A stretch of 64,000 bases of DNA from Tillus elongatus. Lineage: Eukaryota; Arthropoda; Insecta; Coleoptera; Cleridae. A program made the translations under genes and the position numbers. Numbering within the stretch: position 1 is the first letter of the stretch; each line of letters begins with the position of its first letter. Shown piece after piece: positions 29,119 to 40,896 of the stretch. The notes beneath the pieces are model-generated. The model had not been told where the DNA came from. It saw only the letters and a list, made by a program, of their open reading frames with translations, and ran no database searches. Location: NCBI GenBank assembly GCA_964006375.1, contig OZ023267.1, positions 14,976,846-15,040,845 of the forward strand, read 5' to 3'.

Positions 29119-32067
29119 TACAGGGTGAATCAGTTGTTTGTAGCAGGATTCTACCATCAGATAAAAGATAATTTTGTATCACTAAAAGTTCGTATAAACA
29201 AACAGGTGTCCCACGTAGACTTTCCATTAGCCGTTTATGGAGTATGGCTCATAATTTAATTCTGAAAATTCACGCAGATGGGTTTCTCAAAATTTCCAGT
29301 ACACTGAAAATATTGACGTTAGTATAAGACTTCCGGTTATACCGGAAGTAGACGTCAACTTTCTTATTTCAAAAGGAAGATGGTGTTTTTTATTATGGAT
29401 CTAGATTGCTCGTCAAATTTTATGGTAGGTTTTACTAACATGTTATGTCATTCTTCTCAACCATTTTCGAGATATTTGACTTTTTTCAAAAATTTCTTAA
29501 AAAACATTGTCACATTTACACATCTGTATCTCTCTTACTTTTCAACCTTGATGTGAATATTTATATTTTATCATTTTGGGTAACCATTTTTCTAACCTGA
29601 TCCATCTCATGTTCAACAAGGACACCTTATCTTGCTCTGTTGTCTTTTTCCGGTTAGTTATACTCTCTTCCAGAGAGTGAGATGACACAAAATCGTCCGT
29701 AGACATTTGGTGAACAACAAATTTTGGTGTTTTTTTTTTCGATCTCTCAATCTTACTAGGCCAATGGTCAGGAATAAAAATATCCGGATGAAATTTTTTT
29801 GAATTCTCAACCACAGCAAAGTTTTGATAACATGAAGAGAATGAGTGGCCGGGTATAAAATACTTAAAATCAATAAGTTCCAGATTTGCCGAGTTATCTA
29901 AGAAATGGACAAGAAGTAATATGATTTTAATATTTCTGTTTCGGCCACCACAACTGTCACTGTAGAAAATAATTTTTCTTACATCTGGTGAAAGAAATCT
30001 TTTGATATGTTGACTAAAACAAGAAGCCACTTCCTGATCTCCGCGTGACGCTATTGCTTCGTTCGAAATGTACATGTAGCCAGTCTTCGCAATTTCATCG
30101 TGAACACATAGGTTATATGTCCATAGTTTCCTTTTATAGTAGGCTTCTCCTGTGGCTAGTACAGGTGTTGGCAGTGTTTTTTGCAAGTCAAATACAAACA
30201 TACTTTTGTCTCACCTAAATCAATAGACGTAAAAATGTCTCTTTTTCTGCTTTCCTTGGCTGCTTCAGCTTTCTGTTGATGTAGTTCCAAATCAACTAGA
30301 TGTTTATTTTTATCTGTAGCATTGATACACCCTTTTATAGAAGCATGTTAAGGCGTCTCGTCTGGAGGATTAGACCTCTCAAATTTACATATTTCTTAGT
30401 AGCCTTCTTTGTTATGATATTTACCATCTGTACAATGCAATTTTAAACATGGTTAGGAATAACCCAACAAGGGTCATTTCTTGTTTACAATTGACCATAA
30501 GTCTGCTAACCTATCTCAGGTAGATAGCGTAGGAAAATTCGATATTTACTCAAGGCAGTTCTTCTATAGACTCGCAACAAGCAACACGCTTGTGCTAGCA
30601 TAATCTCTACTCATTACGTAGAGTTCTCATGGACTCTAAAGCATACCATAATATAAGTAATTTTGTATAAGTTTACAGTTTGTTATTAAACGTTAAGTGT
30701 TGCTAAAATCAGCGTTTAATTTAACAAAACATAATCAGGTCCTTCGAGCTAATTAAGAAACAAAAACAAATAAAATGTGGTACATCAGTACAAAACGTAA
30801 TTAAACAAAGCATTTAAGTTGTCATAAGTTTGACCTGTATCAGTCTGAGGCCGATGAAAGTGGAGATTGAACTGTGTATTGAAAATATGTTTAAAAACAG
30901 AGCGACAGGTGTTTCCTATTTTCTTCTTGGCATTTGTTGTCATACAGGTCGTACAAAATTCTCATGTTCAAATCAGGAGCAAGGTATTTTCTTTGTTGTA
31001 TTTCCTGCTGTAATGTGAGTTGTAAGTAGGTATGCTATTAATGAAATGTTTCAAATGCTGGATGCTATCCCGGTCAGACTTGTGAGGAGAATGGCGGCCT
31101 CTTCTGTCCTCTTGGAGTGTGTCTTCTGTGAATCTCAACTTCAAGGCACTAGTAATTTTTTCATCGCTTATTTGAATGGCATCTTTGAAGAACTTTTTGC
31201 AAATTTTCACATATTGGGAATTTTCAATTTTCAACTTGTACGTCCTCGAATTCAGTCGCCGAGAATTTGCATTGTGTGTGTATTTGCGTTTCACACCTTT
31301 CACCTGAACATGATTAGAAATAAACATGTTTTTTTGTATATACGATAAAGTATAGCAATGATCAAATATTTCTTGTCTTCTTGCAACTGTTATTAGGTTA
31401 TTGCAATTGAGACGACATCCACATTCCTTATTCGAAAATTTCTTTTCTTTTACTACTCTGCCTGTTATAGATTTATATTCTTTACCGGCTTCTCGATTTC
31501 GTTTTCTAAGAGCTTTCTTGTGTCTATCTTTACATAGTGATCTCTTTTGACACGTTGGTGGTGATTCTTCCTCTTGGTTTTCTGTAAATAACACATAATG
31601 GAATTACTGAAGTGTAGGCCCATTATTACGGACACTGAAAATTTATTTGCTGCAAAATCGGCTAAGCCACATTCACAATTTTCGTCGCTAAAATATTACC
31701 ATTTAGTTTAAACAATCTGTAACTCACCTGACTCCCCATTTTCTGGGTCAAAATCTGGATCAACGTGAGAAAAATCGGAAAAAAATGACATCACTTTCCA
31801 CAATTGACATTCCGTCAGACATTTTTAAGGTTATGTGTTGGTTAGGCGTTTGTCCTGCTTATAAATTAATTCATATGCTGAGTTCCAATATCAAATTACT
31901 AGATGGCACTATGTTATATTGCCATTGTGTGATAGGCGTTTTGGCACAATGAAATATGTTAGCAACTATGACGAATTTAGATTTACGCGGTTTTTTTGAA
32001 AGGTGTGGGTTAGGCTACTTAGGCCCTGGGCCCTTCATATACCAACGTTTTCATGTAAATCGTCCTG
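29119..32067 (-). mobile_element. possible DNA transposon carrying an uncharacterised transposase-like gene
   Basis: Possible ends are TACAGGGTGAATCAG on the left (about 29119) and the inverse of TACAGGACGATT on the right (to about 32067), each beside TA. The match is short, so the limits are tentative. Between them is a broken transposase-like gene (29542-31791). A palindrome ACTTCCGGT/ACCGGAAGT lies at about 29328-29348. Confidence 0.35.
29542..31791 (-). pseudogene. broken transposase-like gene of an uncharacterised insect family
   Basis: Minus-strand pieces in order: start MSFFSDFSHVDPDFDPENG (31728-31791, donor GTGAGT), a Cys/basic region (to 31581) with ECGCRLNC and SYIQKNMFISNHV, then DSIQHLKHFINSIP and SHYSRKYNK. 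Frameshifts follow near 31000 and 30900 (APDLNMRILYDLYDNK, then FKHIFNTQFNLHFHRPQTDT). After a gap of about 450 bp (30340-30800) comes HLVDLELHQQKAEAAKESR, another frame change near 30205, then VFDLQKTLPTPVL and YSDSCGGRNRN (29542-30201). I recognise this as a large insect family with an RNase H-like domain, which I believe is catalogued as DUF7869. The Asp residues in FDLQ and YSDSCGG could be catalytic; that is inference. Confidence 0.65.
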
Positions 32068-32730
32068 TATAGACCAGAGGTGTGCGAAGCTTCGAACCGA
32101 ACCCGAACTCGAACCGAACCTTCGGTTCGAAAATATGTTCGCACTAACGACGTTGAAGTAGTTCGGGGTTCGAAATATGCAATTCTTTAAAATAGTTCGA
32201 ACTTCGTTGGTTAAAAATACTTCGAAATTTAACTTTACAGATATTGCATGTTGCCAAAGGTAGCGAAGTTGCGGCCCCTTTAACTCGGTAGCGACGCTTT
32301 AAACCCGTCATCGGTCTCATTGAGTCGATAGCGTAATTTCAGATTTCACTCGTGCATATTTTTGATAGTAGGTGGAACACATTGAGACACAACGGAGCCA
32401 TTTAGCAATCACAGAAATATTTTTCTTATATATCCTAGCCTCCAAACACCTTTTTCCGTAACAACATTATGATGTCAGTGTTCGAAGGCGATCAGTAACG
32501 TAAACTTTCAGAATTTGAGGATAATTGCAGATTGCCTTTAGAAAACATTGGTTTCAACATGCTTTATTTCACAGTGAGCCAAAACAGTTACATATTCTAA
32601 ATCAGCAGACAGTTCAAACTTGTAAGTGGTTATTTTCAACTGACTTCAAAAATAGGGGAGGGTCTCAATTCGACTGCATTTGTTTTTAATCTGTGTTACC
32701 TCAGAACTTTTTTCTAGGTAAACCGATTGT

Positions 32731-33108
32731 GATGATTCTTTTTTATATTTGAAAGCTGGTGCTTCTCATGTGGTGCCATATAAATGTGATGAAGAACTAA
32801 CCAGTAGTTTTTGAGTTATTCTTAATGAAGTCGGTTTCCCATTTTTTAAGATTTTTATTGTTATATACCTATCATGCTCACTTTGAACCCTCTCAATCTG
32901 TTTGCGAAAACCACCTAGTGATGATTCTTTTTTATATTTGAAAGCTGGTGCTTCTCATGTGGTGCCATATAAATGTGATGAAGAACTAACCAGTAGTTTT
33001 TGAGTTATTCTTAATGAAGTCGGTTTCCCATTTTTTAAGATTTTTATTGTTATATACCTATCATGCTCACTTTGAACCCTCTCAATCTGTTTGCGAAAAC
33101 CACCTAGT
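32731..33108 (+). repeat. 189-bp tandem duplication
   Basis: GATGATTCTTTTTTATATTT at 32731 recurs at 32920 and the copies are essentially identical to CCACCTAGT. The hAT copy at 13130 has only one unit, so the duplication arose after the two copies separated. Confidence 0.85.
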
Positions 33109-33438
33109 CAATACCGAACAACATATTTATAAGTGAGCTTATCTATAGATCTAGAAATCTAAAAAAGTTTAAAATATTTTTTGTTTTTGTGGTTTTGATT
33201 TAACATTGACCCATCTCCACAATGATCAGCACCCGGAAGGCATTTTCACCCAATCAACCTGCAAATTTGTCGAACCCTTCCTTTTTCTAAAAAGAGTGGG
33301 AATCTTTTACATATCAAATATTGTATGTTACAATATTCCTAAATTTTGTATTTAATGAAATGATATATGAACACTGAAGAATTTTGGGTAGTTCGATGTT
33401 CAATTTTGAATTTCTAATAAGTTCGACTGTAAACCTTA

Positions 33439-34177
33439 AGGCCGGTATCAACTTGTTTCAAATGACTCGTAACGTAACCGCGAACATGTTACGATACGGC
33501 TACTGGAGACGAAAAACTGTTGCATATTACTCGTAACCAACTGGACACACGTAACCGTTACAACCCGAACCACCATTTGTCGGTTTTTTACAGTCACATC
33601 AAAGAAAAGACACGGTCACATGCAGCGACAAGTTGGGACGGGTGGTCTAGTTGTGTGTCATGTACTGTTGCATTCGAAACTTCCAAACTTATTTTTCAGT
33701 TCGTCTGTGTTGTTGTGTAGTCTAGTCTTGTAATTTAGTAGGAGTTCGAAATCAGTGGAATCCATTCTTGTGAAATTTTTGTACATTCCATTTATATGTT
33801 GAAATTTTAAATCCGCCATCAAGTTTGATCCACTGTAGATCTTCCTACTTTGATATAATTTCGAGATCCACCATCCCGGAGATTTTTGTTTTTTCTTGCT
33901 CAAAATCTGGTGGTGAATAAAAATATATGAAGCTGCTGCTAGCTGTAACTGCAGAGCGACATTCATATTGCTGAAGTCAGATAAAGACTGAGGGCTTTTT
34001 TGATGAGCGTCTAGAACAAGTCCACGTATGTGGCGTAACCCCATTCGGTTACGTTACGAGGTGATTGACACGGCCAAAAATCAAAGAAAGTCAAAATGCG
34101 TGTCGTGTCATCTTGTAACATTCTGTAACATGTTCGGTGTTACGTTACGGGGCATTGGCTCATATGGATACCCGCCT
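33439..34177 (-). mobile_element. PIF/Harbinger element, internally deleted
   Basis: Ends AGGCCGGTATC and the inverse of AGGCGGGTATC, with TTA duplications at 33436-33438 and 34178-34180, fit PIF/Harbinger. The minus-strand frame at 33658-34044 supplies the transposase N-terminus. The uninterrupted site is seen in the hAT copy at 13130-14402. Confidence 0.75.
33658..34044 (-). pseudogene. Harbinger transposase N-terminal exon
   Basis: Contains KSPGWWISKLYQSRK, YSGSNLMADLKFQ and NFTRMDSTDFELLL, the region ahead of the DDE domain in HARBI1-like nucleases. The catalytic domain is absent. Confidence 0.65.
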
Positions 34178-34277
34178 TTAGACATACTACTTCAGAGGTT
34201 CGAAGTTCGAGGCAACATATTTGCTTGGGTTCGTTCATAGTTCGGTTCGAACAAAACATGGATTCGCACACCTCTAA

Positions 34278-34568
34278 TATAGACCTAAGCAACAAATAAG
34301 GAAACAAGATTCAAGATGATTTATTAACAGTAAAATTGTATACAAAAGTGTGAAAATCTAACAAAAACAATATGGAATAAACTTTACACCACGGATATAC
34401 AATTAAAAAGGTAAGTCGGCATTCAATGTTTAAGTTGTATCATACACGACATACGAGTGTAGTTTGTGTGCGAGAGACAGGACAGCGACAGGTGCAGGTA
34501 ATTAGCTTGGTATAACAGAGACATGCAACTAGCCTAGTGCATTTCCGCGGCTGGGAAGTTACCTTCAC
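34278..34568. other. no gene identified
   Basis: Unassigned sequence between the hAT element and a LINE fragment. Confidence 0.3.
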
Positions 34569-35702
34569 GTGGCACTGCTTCACGGATTGTGTATTACATC
34601 TGTGCTCTGTCTATTACTAATCTTGGAATTTTCGACAATGGCAAGAAGACATATTTTGTCACCACTTTTATTTATTATTTACATCAATGATCTGTATTAC
34701 TACATGATGCCATTTAAGACTATTTGCTATGCCGACGGCACCACTTTTATTAGTTCGCACAAAAACACTATCGATATGACTGGCTCAATTGAAGAGGCGA
34801 CTTGTTCAGCTGAGCTGTGGTTCACTAGTAACAGACTCAAACTCAACTCTGATATGACACAACAGCTTATTGTTTCTTCAAATCATAACATAGCAGGTGA
34901 TGAACCGGTGGGATTGTTAGGTCTGACTTTGGATGGTGACCTGAATTGGGTGCCTCACGTTGAGCAATTAGGATTGTGCTACTTTATATCTGTTACGTAA
35001 ATAGAAGCCTCTAATGAGCCCATATGTGTTGAGGGCGGCATATTTTTCATTGTTTAACTTTAGATTGAGTTACGGTGTTATTTTATGGGGTAACTCTACC
35101 CACTCCATAGCCATTTTTAGCCTTCAGAAGCAGGGTATCCGGCTGTTGGTCCCAGGGAGCATTGTCAGCCTCTATTTGTGAAGCATGGGATAATGCCTCT
35201 TCCTTCGATGTATATCTATGCCACGTTCTGAGGGTACATGAGACAGCAGGGGATTATTTTTTGTGGAGCGATATTCACACGTAATGCCAGTCTACTATCG
35301 GTTCCACGTTGTCGTCTAGCTATGTCTTCCAGAAACTCTGTGGAAGTGGATCTATATAATCGTTTATCAGGGAAGATTAGGGCCGTTCACTTGGAAACCT
35401 TCAAGTATATGATAAAGTCATTTATTCTGCAGCATTGTTTTTACTCCATCGACGAATATACTAATGTGGCTATGCCAGTGTTCTGATCTGGACTGATGTG
35501 TTTTTCTTTTATTTTGTCTTTATTTTTATTTTGTTACTGTGGTTTGACTGCTGGTTAATTGTGTTTTGTTCTTAGAATAGATTAATTTTAGGCGTTTCGA
35601 ATTTGTATTGACATGACTGCTTTTAACTTGTACACTGACTTGCTGTAAACATAAACTAGTTATGTAACGTGGCCAATATATTATCTTATCTATCTATCTA
35701 TT
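34569..35702 (+). mobile_element. LINE fragment (jockey-like), 5'-truncated
   Basis: Reverse transcriptase palm block LSPLLFIIYINDL followed by CYADGTTFIS. The catalytic YADD has become YADG. The C-terminal part continues over stops (RLAMSSRNSVEVDLYNRL near 35310) to a 3' tail of TATC repeats at about 35686-35701. Dead copy. Confidence 0.75.
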
Positions 35703-36569
35703 GTACATGGCTGCTATAATAGGTACGACAGTGATAAAAATACAGTGTCTTTATTTCAAATCACTAAAAGGAAATTAAAAGAGTGGAGCGCTCCTTGTCC
35801 AGAATGACTATCAACAGTTAATGATGACTCAAGTGTAATGTTGGTGCTTGAAATTAACACAGAAAAACGGGAAGCTTTGTACTGTAATTTGCGGCTACGA
35901 ACGCCTGCATCACAGACTAAAATACCTAACGCTGTTTATACATTTAGATATGATATTTTTTATCATCGAATATGCTTCAAACTCCACCAAGCACACTGTC
36001 CATCCTTGTCTGTTACAGCCAGCGACATTAGACGATGCGTCAGATAGCCGTCGGATTACCTGTCTAATTGTATATCTGTGTTTTACACTAATAAAAAAAT
36101 AATACCTTTAGTTATTTATTTAAAAATAACATTAATCTTAAGTTACTTAAAGATATGATTACATTTGTGTGTACTACATATACATACGTAAGACGATAAA
36201 AGCTGTTGATAGAAGAATATAATAAGATGAGATTATGCTACATATAGATGATTGTGGCACACTTTGAAATTATTTTCTTATGAAGACCCCTTGTACCTAG
36301 ACAAAATACATTGTTCATTTTAATTTTTATTTCAATAATAATTATCATAAGCAGGTTTGTAAAGATAATACAATGCTGGACAATTACCAAGTAGACCACC
36401 AATAAAAGGCTGTTCTCTTTTTCATCAAAAAGCAATGTTATTTTTATTTCTCTGGTAATCACGCTAACAATTCATCCATTCTAGAAAAATAACTGTTAAA
36501 CCAGAAAACAAAATTTAATTTATAAACAAAAATTATCTTTGTTTCTGGAACGCAGTTTTGCCTTTTTTT
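35703..36569. other. no gene identified
   Basis: AT-rich sequence. Short frames at 35838-36102 show no domain. Confidence 0.4.
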
Positions 36570-37056
36570 TACCAAATTTGTATGCATCCGTCTGATAACT
36601 CAAAAAATAATTAACCAATTTCAATGAAACTCGGCAAGTGCCTTTCTTTTGTTAATGACTTGGACGAGTTCGTTAGCCAGGAAAATCGGACGAGGTTTTC
36701 CGGGAAAATTTTGAGTTTTCTTTCAAAAAAAATTTTTTTCTCCGAAAATAGCAAAGCTGCTTCAATGATATTTACTATATATGTTGCCTTGGGAGAGACC
36801 TTACTACGTACCAAAATTCAACTTTCTAAGTTTATAAAAAATGGAGTTATTCAAATTTTAAATTTTCTTTCGAAAAAAATTTTTTTCTCCGAAAATTACA
36901 AAGTTATTGTAATGAAATTTGGTGGATATCTTGCACTAGGAAAGACCTTACTACATACCAAAATTAAACGTTCTAAGTTTAGAGAAAATTGAGTTATTCA
37001 AATATGAAGCATTTAATAAAAATTCACTACCATAACGCACTTGCTGCGTCCCGAGC
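36570..37056 (+). repeat. family A repeat, copy 6, lacking the (TA)n core
   Basis: Starts TGCATCCGTCTGATAACTC and contains two tandem copies of the internal block (from about 36720 and 36860, each with CTTACTAC, ACCAAAATT and GAGTTATTCAAAT). It ends at the terminus CTACCATAACGCACTTGCTG (about 37027-37046). Confidence 0.75.
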
Positions 37057-37733
37057 TTTTTATTTTCTTATATTCCATGTACAGTATATCTAAACCCAAC
37101 TTGTCCCTGAGAGGCTCAACTGTGAGAAGAAGATCGAAGATTATAAGAAGATGAAGACTGCCCCTATAGCACAAGATATTCTCAGAATGTTCTCACAATG
37201 TGAGAATTCTTTTTTCAGAAAATTTGTTTTGGAATGTTCTAATAACATTTATGAAATTTTAACATCTTGAATATTCTGAGTACATTCATTCAATCACATT
37301 CTACGAGAGAATTCTTCATCAATATACTGAGAATATTTGAATAAATTATTCAGGATATTCACTTAGAATGTGCTAGAGATGTCCTTATAATATTATGTAG
37401 CTTTAAAATTTAATGAAAAAAATAGATGCTGATTACGGTAGAAGTATAGTGGTTAGAATTATAAGAGGAACTATTTTGCATGTTTGCTTCGGTTACCTGT
37501 TCTGTGTTAAACACATCCAAAAATTGTATATTTAGGCATAGAGCGCATGTCCATACCGAAGGGAAAATCGCCGATAGACGTAAATGTAAATTAATGTCAA
37601 CTTGAGTGATCTGAGGCCATGCTGAATAAGGTTATATTGTAACATAATTAATTAAAGATAATAAAGTGACGTGAACACGGAGAACAGTGTGTAATTACAA
37701 ACATAACACAGAGTACAGAAGTAACTAAAACAT
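37057..37733. other. unassigned, possible LTR sequence
   Basis: Contains several TTCTCA/TGAGAA inverted words around 37170-37350. Position just upstream of a gypsy gag remnant makes an LTR possible, but no second copy is visible. Confidence 0.3.
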
Positions 37734-38470
37734 GGTGTCAGGTTATCAAGAACTAAAAGGCACTCAGTAAAGAAACAAGTTTTAGAAGCCATAGACAGAT
37801 ATTAATATAGAAATGTTAAAACTTTATAACTTGTATAAAAAACCAGACCATTTATTCTTTTGTAATGGAACTTAAGAAGCAACCTGCTAGTTATGGATGT
37901 AATAGTAATAGTAATAGTTTATTGTGATAATGATAGTACAAAGCGCCTTACAAATAAGTATTCTACTTGTGCTTGCAAACAGCGCAATTTAGTCAGTTTT
38001 CATTCAAACGTTGATATTCCAAATTTCTTGACAATAACATTTTTCTAATTTGGCAGACTTCAAATTTAGATCAATATACAATAATTTATTTTAAAACATT
38101 CCTGCTTTCTGTCTTCAACTAAAACCAATCCATTTCCACCACTCTCTATTACACCATTACTCTTTCCAAAACTTAAATTTTCTATTTTATCCAAATATTG
38201 AGTTAAAATTGTATGTTTTGCTCCAGACGAAATTGACACGCCTAGGTACTATTTACATTCTTTTCTATCTGCATAATTATAAAAATCCATACACAGGTTG
38301 AACGATCAAAGATAAATTAATTCTGGGTCTCTACAACGAGCAAGTACAACAAAGGATTTTTAGGGAAACTGATATTACGCTATCAAAAATGCAAGAATAC
38401 TGCAAATTTATAGAATTGTGTACGCAACATCTGAGGCTTTTACTCAGGTAGAAGAAGTTAATGCTGCATA
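37734..38470 (+). pseudogene. gypsy-type LTR retrotransposon gag remnant
   Basis: At 38308-38436 the plus-strand frame reads KDKLILGLYNEQVQQRIF then RETDITLSKMQEYCKFIE, the conserved end of gypsy-type Gag. TGGTGTCAG at 37734 may be the tRNA primer-binding site. Stops break the frame on both sides and no pol is found. A short (AATAGT)n tract lies at about 37901-37918. Confidence 0.5.
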
Positions 38471-39252
38471 TCAGAATAGCAGAAAATCTGGACCTGAACA
38501 TATGGTAGGTAGATGAGCTGTGTACAATAAAACTTGCAATTTATCAGATACACAATTACTTTGCCAAAGTATGCTTTCACAAACAGAATATCCAAGCTGT
38601 TGGTGACAAACATCGGGCATCAGGATATGGAAATAGCTTTAGAAATCAAAATTAAGTCCGTGGAACCAGAACAGAGCGCAACCATACAAGGGAAGGGTCA
38701 GAAGGTCTGATTGATGACTTTCAGTTGTAGTTTTTTGTAAGTGCAAGTGAGTGTGATTTTGTGGCATATTCCGTACAATTTAGTTGTATTCTATAAAGGT
38801 ATAAGTACTATTATGTAATGCAATTCATTTAATAACACACTGAAAGCCTGTAGGATCAATAGTCTAGCCAAACTTTAAGTTACTTCAGTGGGGTAACCTC
38901 GAATATTCATCTCGGAAACTTTGTGTTTGGCTATTAAATTTTCTGGCAACTTGAAGAACTGTATCTTTATTTATTTTATTTCTATGTTATTCAACTTCAA
39001 CTTGAAATCTCTCTAACTCTAGCTAACAGTTTGAGTGGGCAGATGGGAATTCGACTTAGAGAGAGTTGACTGTATTTAAAATCCAGAAACCAACAATAAA
39101 AATAAACTTAAATCAAAAACTAAATAAAATATCTCATTTCTTAATGCCTTTGGTCCATTTTCATTGTCCAGCAATCTAAGCAGAATAATTAGTACAACAA
39201 TACCTCTAGTGCTTGCAAATATAAGGTTCCCAAACGTGATTTAAGTCTTATA
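38471..39252. other. no gene identified
   Basis: AT-rich sequence without recognised motif. Confidence 0.4.
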
Positions 39253-40320
39253 CTACAGTAGAGTCTTCGTTTTTTTGAGTCCCTTTTATCTGAGCTCTTG
39301 TATGATTCAAGCCGATCGATGAATCTTTGCTTTCCGTATCAATCGAGCAAAATTCATTAAAATCCCTTTTATCCGAGCATTTACAGGTTTTGAGGCGACT
39401 CTTCCTGATATCTACATATACAAATACAACTATGATGGTTACGTATATATGTACATATAAGGGTGCTTAACAATGTCTAATAGAAGAAATAATACTTTAC
39501 GCATAGACTAAGATGTAAGAGACATATAGAAAATCTTGGTCCCGTTCCAACCCATGAACTTAGTATTTCTCAAATTCATAACAGTGGAAGCCCTTTTGAT
39601 TATAATAATATTTTAATGATATGTAATACAATTTGGATAACCCAATTCGTCACAATACAGATCTGACAATCGTTTTGCTACCAAAGTTAGCTTTATCAGA
39701 GGGATATCATATCATATTTATTCACCATCAAAATTACATGGTCAGTCAAACAAATAAAATGAACACCATGAATAAAACTAACATACAAAACCACAACAAC
39801 AAAATTCAATGTATACAGACTCACACTTCTTAAACACAGTTACACAAAATACACAAAAATGTATAAAATATCACTACACCGCAAGCCAAAAGCAGCCACA
39901 CAATAATACAGGAAGATTAACCCAAACACCCTGACTATGATCAAAATATTTAACAATGCTATAAAAAGTCCCATTCAGCAAATACTCCTTAACTCTATTA
40001 TGAATAAACGGTTATTAGAAAGGAATGGATAAACTGGCCCTCTGAGGATGCCAACTTTGTTAGCGAAACAATCATCAGGTCTGAAAACTTTATTGTGATA
40101 AATTGGTTTCTCCAAATTATACTTAAATGTAATACGTGATCCGTTTAATAATGTGAAACCAAAATCCTGGACACAGCCCATATGTCATCGCTTAAATGTT
40201 ACGGAAGCAATTTCATCAACGTTCAGCTCATACAGATTCACTTTTGATGTATTATCCAAATTTCCGGTCATCTGAATTACCTCCGGTCCTCTTTAACCCG
40301 AAAGAACGAGACTCCACTAT
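39253..40320. mobile_element. pogo-like non-autonomous element
   Basis: Left end CTACAGTAGAGTCTTCG with later TTTATCCGAGC; right end is an approximate inverse (GAGACTCCACTATG). These resemble pogo/Tigger termini. A PLE-type hammerhead-like motif (40036-40084) is inside, so PLE sequence is nested. The right limit is approximate. Confidence 0.45.
40036..40084 (+). ncRNA. hammerhead-like motif, decayed
   Basis: CTGAGGA at 40042-40048, stem GCCAAC/GTTAGC with one mismatch, GAAAC at 40065-40069, then AATCATC in place of GATCGTC. Confidence 0.4.
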
Positions 40321-40831
40321 GTTTGTTAATTTTTTCATGCTTCAATATTGAGTGTTTTAGCTCAGGTGGAAAACTGCAATGCTGAGGTGACTAACAATTG
40401 ATACAGACTAATAGGAATGATTGCCGCTTTGACGGCCTAGTTTGGAAACATGGAGATTTAACTTAATTGTACTTAAGCAGCAAAAAACATGGCTATCGCT
40501 AGTACCTGAATGGGTGGGTAACATTTGTGAGATCAGTTTGGTTGTTTAAAATTGCTATAGTTAAAGATTTAAAAAAAAATGATTGAGAGTAATAAGATCA
40601 GAGTACTGATATATTTATTATTATTGGAAAAAAATATAAAGGAATGATAATAATTAGTTGTCTATAAACTCTCGACTACTAATAATGAGGTGGCAGATTC
40701 CTCAGAATACTCTCACTATAGAAAAAGTTTTTTAAAGTCAGTGTAGCTGAGATACTCCCAAAAACGGAAGTTGTTTGTGTTTCCTGCATTTTCTTTTATT
40801 TTTTTATTGTGCTTAAAAACTGTTTGCATTA
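40321..40831. other. no gene identified
   Basis: AT-rich sequence without recognised motif, ending at the TA beside the Tigger left end. Confidence 0.4.
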
Positions 40832-40896
40832 CAGGTGACCCGCAGTAATCCGGCCCCTATCTAATCCGGTACCCCCTATAATCTGACATTTATTTA

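Larger units (their letters stand above)
32076..34277. mobile_element. non-autonomous hAT-type element, copy 2, with nested Harbinger
   Basis: Same family as 13130-14402: ends AGAGGTGTGCGAA and CACACCTCTA, with 8-bp duplication TATAGACC at 32068-32075 and 34278-34285. It is longer because of a 189-bp tandem duplication (32731-33108) and a PIF/Harbinger insertion (33439-34177). No hAT transposase. Confidence 0.8.

Noticed and set aside
37170..37350. A regulatory palindrome cluster (TTCTCA/TGAGAA words)
   Set aside because: Words are short, imperfect and in AT-rich sequence; no second copy was found to define a unit.
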